A DNA stretch of 64,000 nucleotides from Deltaproteobacteria bacterium (GTDB taxonomy: Bacteria; Myxococcota_A; UBA9160; SZUA-336). The stretch covers positions 21,423-85,422 of the forward strand of contig JAJDAK010000041.1 of NCBI GenBank assembly GCA_029261895.1, read 5' to 3'. The notes below the pieces were generated by a model. It saw only the letters and a program-made list of their open reading frames with translations, was not told the origin of the DNA and searched no databases. Below, in pieces: positions 62,101 through 64,000 of the stretch (positions within the stretch are counted from its first letter, which is position 1; each line of letters starts with the position of its first letter). The translations under genes were made by a program, and so were the position numbers.

Positions 62101-63247
62101 TAGCGTCGGCCAGGTGCTGCGGCTTGACCTCCACGCGGAGGATTCGAACGGGATTGAAAGCGTCACGCTCAACGTGGCGGGTCTTCCGGTGAGTGCGATG
62201 ACCACACCTGGCTTGCCGGTTTCAGAGGCCTCGGTCGATGCGACGCTAGTCTGGACACCGTCGACCACAGACCTGGGGGCGCACGTGCTGAACTTCTACG
62301 TCTCTAGCGAGAACGCTGGCTTTGCGACCTGTGACCTGAGGGTGGAGGTACTCGATGACGTGGCGCTTTTGCCGCTCGACCACTTCTTGTTCTACAAGGT
62401 CTCCAAGGCGAAGAGTGTAGAGAGCTTTATCAAGTTTGGTCCGATCGTCCTTACCGATCAGCACGGGCAGACGAAGTACAACGTGATCGGGCTCAAGCAG
62501 CTTGGCAATCCGGCGGATCGGAACGGAGAGGGGATCGGCGATGCAGAAACCCATCTGGTGGAATACAAGGTCAAGGCGATCAAGGGCACGCCTAAATTCA
62601 ATACGGTCTCAGATATCCCGATGGTTAATCAGTGTCACGACGCAAATAACCCGGTCTATGTGAAGCTCGTCAAGCCGTCGAGTCTGCTCGTGCCGAGTTC
62701 CAAGAGTCTCGACGACCCGAACGTGTTGGCGCCTGAGATCGCGAACCACGTAGTGGATCATTACCTCTGCTATATCGCCAAGTCCCAGCGTACCTTAGGA
62801 CCTGAGAAGATCAGGCTGCCGAAATTCCCGAAGGGGATTCAGGTCGCGCTTACGGATCAGTTCGATTTGCCGGATCGAATTTATGACCTGAAGGGTATCA
62901 GCAAGGTCTGCGTGCCTGTCGACAAGCGCATTGATCCGAGTACTCCGCCCGAGTTATTGGCAAGTGCAGATAGAGGCCAATCGGTAGTGATTGAGCCAGC
63001 CTCGGTACGTTTCCCCGATGATCATCTTCTCTGCTACAAGGCCAAGCTCGCGACCAAAACCCTTGAGCAAAGCTCCTGTGGTGCGTTAGATCCGCGAGAC
63101 AATGGTGTGAAGATCGAGCCGAAGCAACCCGCACACCAGCAGATCCCACTATTTACCGTAAATTCGCAATTCGGTGCCAACTCGCTGGCAACGAAGCGGG
63201 AGTTTGAGTTCTGTATGCCTTCGCGGAGTCACGACTCGCCACTCTAG
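44174..63247 (+). CDS. 6357-residue secreted multidomain surface protein
   Basis: ATG at 44174 after AAAGG, 18 bases behind the previous stop. Signal peptide WLLVLWFVPSLGHAG. Domains in order: a protease-like region with SHEVLHSW (HExxH near 171-175) and ETGASVEYGHRW near 207; squalene-cyclase/prenyltransferase-like repeats (about 376-629, QNADGGWGL, QNPDGGWPAG, QNPDGGFGV); five CARDB-like domains (about 632-1209); a FlgD-like domain (SPDGDSAQD); a beta-propeller (about 1322-1660); an unnamed region with VFREYSKPD (1670-1970); three more FlgD-like domains (SPNGDGSQD, SPNGDGIRD, SPNGDGRRD at about 2190, 2940 and 3170); alternating Ig-like and fibronectin III domains to about 4540; a second propeller (about 4620-4920); CARDB- and Ig-like domains; and a cadherin-like region (5660-5960). 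The last 290 residues are the threefold LDHFLFYK / DHYLCYIAK / DHLLCYKAK module that also ends the metalloprotease at 5.8 kb. No sortase or type IX signal. Probably a giant adhesin; last gene of operon B. Confidence 0.85.
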   Translation: MSMERQKRIRIWVGSWLLVLWFVPSLGHAGEPFSGDPFDIPQGAYEATFVEDIGAISHIEFSGDYNKSLPGDVPNSPARAVVAQEFYQDHVDEYDFLVAFTTFEIETGEATAFFQPVRNEIEGIGESIFDFSDKFGSTSRLRGFIEMADTGRYELNPFSPNYEDVLGVLSHEVLHSWAAFVGYQDPNGQVSNGLLGRQQAHWSFLLETGASVEYGHRWRDNQDGTFTATDSRRFYSPLDLYLMGMYAPEEVPNFFLIESGDVAATELPSKGTVVSGQAHAVSVNDIISVEGPRVPDYTESQRDFRMAFILLTRPGDPPSSEVISQLQALRESFATRFAIMTGGRGRMHIGPQASPAVPVGMTDVISGDALRTGGASVEDGLAWLLAEQTAAGSWLDKPSTEVRDTAEVYRALLAIDPTVPDLLVAKAFLLAQLDVNTDSLARVVRALDTDATAEQIAELLNRQNADGGWGLNPGDRSDPLDSALAMLALANRVAATSALLLGEGFLAATQNPDGGWPAGSLGVSHVLATAYALQALGLIGSDASLMDPAKAFLIGVQNPDGGFGVSGSSVHETALVVEAMIAAGTGDQVNTIAVRNYLDGQQSEEGSFAGSTYTTGQALVGLLSLDFPNWLLESISTASVNINDGERVPLIVTVRNDGKDSLPATTVAIFDGDPNSGDLLGTVNVPPLFSQQTAQLDFTFDSFDRPGSRRIFALVDAAEAVAERSEADNLSFIDLSVNPAPIGIDLEIAAADIAIIPANPFELPTDLGISVNLRNLGDAAATDVDVELWIGTPGDASALLLETQTLSVAARSNILANFSHTLETSGTTLFTIRIDPTDAIAEVREDNNQAMGFVVTSASVDLVLDPNQIVFLPDPARLGTDVSFEVLVRNRGTSAAPDTAVRYSVTGSGGFFQELQVVPVSLNAGESVLHTVVWRVDRIDSLNFTAEIDVDNMIPELSELNNQASVPFDSIVLSGANLSVDHRDMTFVPDPGLEGMALELNGVVTNSGSDALSDIDVAFFDGDPDNGGAQIGATALIANLAPQASVAVQVQWAEIPSAGDRVIYLVVDPANTILEVDEGDNIAFRDLDVDALPDLAIDAGSISLSPTFPPAGQEISIDVTVANLGAQGASSVLVRAFAGDPNDGGLEIGSGITLASVAAFTSEVASFSHTIPNGVSIQEVHVLVDPSDTIRESKESNNIAVRTVAVQSADAFVTLGFISPDGDSAQDSTVFFFAVGNPQPIDIRILNEFDESVRESKLENGAPIDQGQFEWDGLADSGGVVADGEYRVQAVAAGGDVVAEALVVVDTNRSPLLDALGTPSELFTDLTERLGAIQGFLFSLDGEFLFFTVNDLGQGNVLFSEGVYRARANGTDVTPLAIPSQFNPLGDRFSIEAVSPSGQSVIFQGTNPTSTGCEYFAVGADGTNPRRLPNLTPNDECFQRVVFSDETTLLLLRQGVFPEPTGHFVVKALNLGAGIPTQLAFLNGNEFGGRNALHTVTTDAGLAIVTLEDDSADVTEAILIDLQNGDTTPLGHGAAFSPDGARIAIVDFDSNELRVVSRDRTPLDSIPLGIDLSAGSPGGGGGPSLNVAGAPSLLAFDTAWSDDGRFVAFDASNITDFFCPSTTPGDPGGLYVVDLVEGTVERKTTVTKQVDCGGEIPQSFHVYTAGSTDSVKHGELHFGMQPEQLQLPLPHAVPDADGSLRLRVEQIGHEEAEIDELHLITSRGRVVEPSEARDLSRDVDVLSSVTFADHRVAHALGREFEFVFDGLEQLLPDEKLLLSMRAREASPSRLRVLPFQYPNADRGYAYVVDGDGAILVDGKRNSSDRLPVPVFREYSKPDTGHPNAWVSGYLKSDATYLYAALDFGVDNTWEGVGDYASISIRGSTATEWKTYRIDAAAPRGGTVGFETSPDAIHPHKYYEFQVALADLGAAIGDELEVRFDGYGSAGVLDPFLPNELTPYLFEDGVPAIFGVDREEEEMPGINEETSKMYFLSGQSEILYSSPIVLEGAVEDRGFDSATGPGARGTQIRLHVDPPYTAVFPERIPRGIDLTPGGDALYYWTRRVEGSFQFDRHLFHYRSLLNLTVDLRARRSSSAGGIILEGTASDANLREHQLEFREIADGSPWQPVAPASTIPVVDGRFTTWVPPAVGTFYVRLTATDQAGNQKLRIQRVSWSETPSITGLFSDVPFVSPNGDGSQDAAVLQFTVREPVNLELQILDATGQRIRTIHQSHTVIGEQASLTWDGRDAFGFLVPDGDYRLVVEGFEFFVTIDTAGPILTDISEDLFGLIQSNGNPCTGVSAVCVVELRPEFVATLVEVNLSSIEVESRPVLGGGFEPDSTADLDTELDDAGTIITLTPRPGYDFFDANQPSSVEGAQMQKLATRDYRIVVTDLAGNQAVLPFASTLKRDHVVVTHNGKHQRNRLEDLHHDLDRFTLAAIDFDNVGGFSRRSTELRLSVVETVPQDLQESFLDYRVLGDPNWTEVALVDYVYIERNAAGFPVDPSIALNRRSEHAFHALFDPSTLQPATSYQFRVRMLDGSQTEFVSNGFTLKFDSKAELIVNERNRGISGATSPIRLEFDLPFAIASASLRIESSTDPFFQPGRVVQVLTPAQAAVLTTGRGTVDFDGQLLQACNTYFVSAEILSEIEDGVETSQSVSAVFDAFCFQLELGRPTPIHAEACGDPATNEMLVSMGVINENEIDFELTLLTLAAEDALGVPDIVFSQVKPFAGTETDPFVYEFILDTSSYMDGQEVSLVAELRNDIGESVFQRVALAVDHTPPEVEITFPQEGDRVCATALIAQEENGTENPVSAFTLQARIFDAHESASYEAQPDFITREYNHLTGVVITDPLDAPIPIDPDVFPKYRGGSSGAPISVTRVRRTIVGDLSASGTQRVVEVEGTGAASVRLEVLDYGTFRTCVERAFTVDGEVEGVSASLGAAPILSPNGDGIRDSLPLTLNVDEPVVLDLAVFTTRAATSVEIAAETAIADADGMFVVKDGAALATLASDDPLGFGVHGFEWDGSQDLGGNAPDGSYILELVATDDCLNAHVEAFLVRVDATPPIAQILFPLPADPIPLLVEAIGTVNDTNLASYRLELAAAATPTAFQGLGGGDEVVISDRIASWNTFGLTGDFLLQLSASDLAGNTTTTVVALTLAERQDLLSSYEVLEEFISPNGDGRRDQAQIRFASTDEILATVELLDGSSNVVRTLVADGPYSIGANTLNWDGKNDIDLLVPDGSYTARIVAKLASNPLVTQTESATLVVDATAPAIVIGGITDGALDLDRTLLLSVQDLNLSNYNLEIAPANTGSFQELVSGESAITDRLILLDTDTLPEGGDYLLRATAVDAADTVTTVNLEFLADFIAPVVTIDALAPGTVLPADGSEVIIKGSVVETNLDRYEIILRDSADADQLLVTMNALPVTEDLATIVLNGQPDGDYRLILRAVDRAGREGLAQLSIKIDSTPPTVSLTQPVDGGHLNAAGEIEGSVGDANLQEFELLYSPGAEDNVAAATSLILQRTPRTGRLHTWSNLPADGDYRLYLRAIDQAGSESLISSNFTLDGTPPDAPTNLEISVDANRNIFLNWSPSIATDVVGYHVFRDGVQQTTNPVASFNFTDPDLPEGTYSIEVRAIDAAGNLSETAASGNARVDVTPPTVSLSSPSDGAIVSGAVDITGTAHSVDDFAEYRLSFAPGSPPIGAAQVIASSTLAQLGGQLGQWETLDVGEGIFTLRLEAEDTSGNLASTELAVTIDNAPPTTPENLQALATSNDVDINWDAVPDSDLAGYLLFRGERLVNADGPVVGDLDPFLLMSTSFNDPNLPDGDFTYTVFAMDLAGNISDGSNDDTVSIDLRAPSVNIITPSPSETFDQTLEVEVVSPDEDIDEVVVEIRAAGTADPFVELGRDDSAPYLLTLDTSSLVLGDYELRATATDRAANVDPTPPSVVITRGDLQPPGVPTGLAVSVDGDIATLLWSAPGDVDLNLFEISRIQRANDFFDPNQAIVLDNSAAPLATSFADSGLDDGFYRYELRALDTSDNASLAVLFPEVRVFTPVVFSPLTPTTDPNALVELSSPVAGDLEVTVDRDAGQEIFPIEPIAADTRIVFGPIQLDPNTNVFRARVTDPAGNRSRPGTLVLQRGIPPTAPTGLSLSAASFDVTANWNANPESNILGYQLLREDAPVIPNFGFSFTGITTDLQAAFGSPNNVLAPGGCWNIAPEGLIGGSFELQMAQQELVAGLEFDWLGRTVAAVDFDIDAWNGHHFVPLHEVRDNIVPELEISTLVEFAAPYRTDRFRITILAVRDDADPAFPVGICHVRGDAVPLLTATTFLDIGLLDGSHSYSLRAVNTLAFFSAASASEVVDVGDVVPPEPVVLNGSVANSDVLLRLVASTSTDVVSYTILRDANAVGSVLEDGSGNYNFDDLGVRNGDYDYTVRVVDDVGLESVDSNVFNAIVAVGLPPAPQSLTATPDPFSSSIQLSWTAAPGDLGIGYAIFRSADDNSSFELLAVVTETSYVDFEAEFGRQYFYLVRSLDPVENESADSNEVGTTLLDTIAPIAPSISFPAAGGSTINTSISPIALGGLAEPGTDVFLVQNDEIVGSVPARVETTSETVLLPGGVVTPKLPSALQRHNLATFSVERSVPPFDFETVTVVYDNSTREVFTEVGDNGFDSFGIDADGGFLYYVNVNTFPPQINQVDLANDISIPLDLGVNVFGLANLYVSPTGSKLLIEMASDFGDGLYLHDIALGTSELVYSAPLFDIDSFAVSVSSDDRFAAFVHNGQRVVLDLDTQSFEVLPTSPGSGMHSASWSPDSTQLVYHSDLGGDLDLYSFDVTTGVEVLLSDQPDVQKQPVFSPDGVSVAYIREEAAQNSIVDHRLSDGSETVIYQSTESFESLRWSNTNLLSVNTGFGELRVIEPAGSYLFDAVTLQTAENVFEAIALDLRGNESDPSLPLTINFGPQSGVDLSARLVLVPEIPYVGAEAIVELAVSNEGVLEALGPAVDLFIVDPSLGVLRLIDTQQIASLAAGEELVFAFGWVPDQPGEHFVVAAIDPENAIAESVLGNNGDVLTVNVSPDSVPMVELGLSRSELEIDSDLVIDLTLRNPGPVFMGTAELRIVDAVDAAAVVFGTDTVELASGNTVVRQEIWNSSRTFAGLYDVLAEVRNAAGETIASTRVPIEILEERQLILGFSSDRAAYADNELAAFTASIVRPGGNSVIAGASATLRVMTGATEVFTDSTTIGALLPDGSSQVVFQWNTGLAIPGPYSAEVELEEGGELLAQSSTNVAVVQSVPRVEGALIGLAPAIPSGGSIVFSTRLQNSGNSAITGVQVTVTLRDARTLATVTTQNFNVNLPIGLPVEQPINFDASALAIGSYQVQLVSDSPNGGQMVMQELATQTVALVDASAPTIAILAPDPNQWVNSNTDSVVIEAIDTEEGIDRVELSIDDAEFVTVPAGSGNAFIFDLGGVSEAPHSVVAQAFDRAGNESPLVGVGFRVDNAHPTVTINGVVEGVLTTNSVTATVDIFDTNLVTSSIELNGEPYVSGTEIVDDNFYVLSASGEDLAGNIGGAVVRFTIDTENPMAPLITSHSNGEFLEDEVIEIAGLTEPNITVTMTFESDDTIGVADPNGVFRFSGIPLRKGANEFSFVATDLVGFDSPSTELKLHSLESNLLYSQIHWLAVDPNLVPTDPNRDGITIDITLRNAFRRDRYSECIDRTTGSLTACSSGDGFPGLGDVFAETAGFTRLNLGEGDPVLGSQFGALLYIVTAIDPSRNLVEGVALDSDQLPAIQTRIPHTYATTGDFIISPKTPGRISGNGGSDYDGVNDHLNNPDSIFRAESLVNETPLNTSPVATLPPIVDCPIDGVCRFAVPALDADGDSLTYRLAAPMEAAGSGTFVQPGPPFSSDAAAIDPNTGEFTWDTTGAVLAADPNAETLYSTQLVVEDGFSRSSLEFMIRLVPAGATIPQVEARVGGESVCGTVREVSVGQVLRLDLHAEDSNGIESVTLNVAGLPVSAMTTPGLPVSEASVDATLVWTPSTTDLGAHVLNFYVSSENAGFATCDLRVEVLDDVALLPLDHFLFYKVSKAKSVESFIKFGPIVLTDQHGQTKYNVIGLKQLGNPADRNGEGIGDAETHLVEYKVKAIKGTPKFNTVSDIPMVNQCHDANNPVYVKLVKPSSLLVPSSKSLDDPNVLAPEIANHVVDHYLCYIAKSQRTLGPEKIRLPKFPKGIQVALTDQFDLPDRIYDLKGISKVCVPVDKRIDPSTPPELLASADRGQSVVIEPASVRFPDDHLLCYKAKLATKTLEQSSCGALDPRDNGVKIEPKQPAHQQIPLFTVNSQFGANSLATKREFEFCMPSRSHDSPL

Positions 63248-63272
63248 TTGTAGTCAGGGTTTTGCCTTGAAT

Positions 63273-63413
63273 TCACGGATGGTTGGGAGCAGGGCGGCTT
63301 CGATGGGGCAGCGTCACGCAGGCTCCGAACCCTTTGAGCGTGTCGTCCCGAACGAATGTCTTTTTCGCGCTGGCTTTGAGTGTGTCTATGAATCGCTTCG
63401 TAATCTTCGGCAT
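63273..63413 (-). pseudogene. truncated P4-type tyrosine recombinase (integrase) N-terminus
   Basis: An ATG at 63413 opens a 46-residue frame: MPKITKRFIDTLKASAKKTF then VRDDTLKGFGACVTL. This is the standard start of P4-family phage and island integrases (M-P-K-I-T-K-R-x-I-D-x-L ... D-x-L-K-G-F-G). After about 35 residues the likeness ends and a TGA follows; the arm-binding and catalytic domains are missing. It sits about 70 bases downstream (minus-strand sense) of a tRNA-Pro-like fragment, the layout expected at the end of a tRNA-integrated island. Confidence 0.65.
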
Positions 63414-63480
63414 GCGACCACAATCTCAGCCACGAACGATTCCGCTCCAAGTTCAGGTCACAGCGACGCTGGGCCTTAAC

Positions 63481-63511
63481 CTTCGACCTTCTGACCCCCA
63501 TTTCGTCCTGG
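63481..63511 (-). repeat. tRNA-Pro-like fragment, copy 3 (short and degenerate)
   Basis: Minus-strand GAAATGGGGGTCAGAAGGTC then GAAGGTT shares ATGGGG-TCAGAAGGTCG with the copies at 11.34 and 32.33 kb but the anticodon stem no longer pairs. The roughly 80 bases of flank shared by the other two copies are absent here. It lies just upstream of the integrase scrap. Confidence 0.4.
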
Positions 63512-63688
63512 GCATTCACCGATACGGTTGAGTTTGGCAGACCAATTGTCACAGCGCGTCAGAGACATATTGGAGGCTCTAACATTCAGTGGCCGACTAC
63601 GAGGGAGTGTAGGGTACACTAAGGCATTGTCAGTCGCGGCGGGTCAGGGGTTGTCCCGGTTCAGCGGTGTGCTTGGAAGGGAAAGCAG

Positions 63689-63892
63689 ATGCCGGCAAGA
63701 TTATCTGATGCCGAGAAAGAGAAGCGGCGGGCGATTCGCGACGCTCGCACTATTGTGGAGCAGTCGCTTAAGTCAGATGTCAACGAAGCGGAAACGCGTC
63801 GCAGAATCGAGCGAATTTTTGAGAACGTGATGGGATACGACCCGTTCGTTCATCTCTCTGAGATATTGTCAAAAGTTGTGGATGAGGTTTGA
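63689..63892 (+). pseudogene. truncated N-terminus of a restriction-subunit-like protein
   Basis: ATG at 63689 has a strong site (GGAAGGG, 6 bases spacing). The 67-residue frame starts MPARLSDAEKEKRRAIRDAR and contains NEAETRRRIERIFENVMGYD then PFVHLS, which is like the first 60 residues of HsdR-N-type (type I restriction and related) nucleases, where it precedes the nuclease core. Here it changes to EILSKVVDEV and stops, so the catalytic region is missing. Either a remnant or a very small free-standing protein; I favour a remnant given the mobile debris around it. Confidence 0.45.
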
Positions 63893-64000
63893 TCAGGCAG
63901 CTTCCTTTCGATCGGTTTTCTTCTCGACTCCATCGCTAAACTGAACTCCCTGGCAGAGTAGCTCGGCCTTTTTTGCGGCGTTGATCTTTCGCCAGCGTTT
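63893..64000 (-). CDS. C-terminal tail of a probable IS256/mutator-type transposase (partial)
   Basis: A 35-residue frame enters from the right edge and stops at 63893: KRWRKINAAKKAELLCQGVQ then FSDGVEKKTDRKEAA. The R-W-R-x-I-N ... L ... G-V-x-F-x-D-G pattern is like the extreme C-terminus of IS256-family transposases. Only the tail is in the window, so the family call is tentative and the gene may be intact outside. Confidence 0.4.
   Translation of the reverse strand, partial: KRWRKINAAKKAELLCQGVQFSDGVEKKTDRKEAA

Larger units (their letters stand above)
63248..63688. other. gap with integrase and tRNA-like remnants
   Basis: About 440 bases after the giant hold only remnants, listed separately: an integrase N-terminal scrap (63273-63413) and a tRNA-Pro-like piece (63481-63511), both on the minus strand. 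The section 63515-63680 shows no gene I can support. Confidence 0.4.

Overview
The window looks like a piece of a bacterial chromosome of moderate GC from a Gram-negative lineage rich in giant secreted proteins. The combination of MopE-type Asp/Cys metal-binding repeats, choice-of-anchor/LVIVD proteins, CSLREA-type beta-helices and RHS giants suggests a deltaproteobacterium-like group (Myxococcota, Binatota or relatives). This is inference from gene content; there is no rRNA or other phylogenetic marker in the window. I see no tRNA gene that is intact, no rRNA and no CRISPR array.

Left part (1-10.8 kb): mostly minus-strand genes. A secreted protein runs off the left edge, followed by an LVIVD/choice-of-anchor B secreted protein, a Pol-beta-fold nucleotidyltransferase and, divergent from it, a family 4 glycosyltransferase. 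Next is a 1677-residue secreted zinc metalloprotease fused to a CSLREA-type beta-helix and a threefold C-terminal module. At 10.8-13.4 kb lies an untidy stretch: a small secreted protein made of an RHS cap and a JAMM-like C-terminus, the left end of an IS3-type element and a tRNA-Pro-like repeat.

The centre and right are dominated by two very long plus-strand operons with parallel layouts. Operon A (13.4-30.8 kb) has a 1594-residue MopE-repeat protein with a toxin-like C-terminus, two ATGA-coupled exported proteins built from one and two copies of the same module, and a 3554-residue protein with 23 Ig-like domains. Operon B (33.0-63.2 kb) has a 3473-residue RHS protein ending in a PD-(D/E)xK nuclease-like toxin, a probable cytoplasmic immunity protein, a small exported protein resembling the GspC periplasmic domain, and a 6357-residue surface protein. 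The closing module of that giant is the same as that of the metalloprotease at 5.8-10.8 kb. Between the operons sit a Fic AMP-transferase with a palindromic operator array and another truncated IS3 transposase.

The joints between these blocks carry decayed mobile DNA: two N-terminal scraps of a P4-type tyrosine recombinase (3.24 and 63.4 kb), three minus-strand fragments resembling the anticodon-to-T-arm part of tRNA-Pro(GGG) (11.34, 32.33 and 63.48 kb), IS3 left ends, a truncated restriction-subunit-like ORF and the tail of a probable IS256-type transposase at the right edge. The most interesting reading is a repeatedly rebuilt island that carries polymorphic-toxin-like giants, each co-transcribed with a giant adhesin-like partner.
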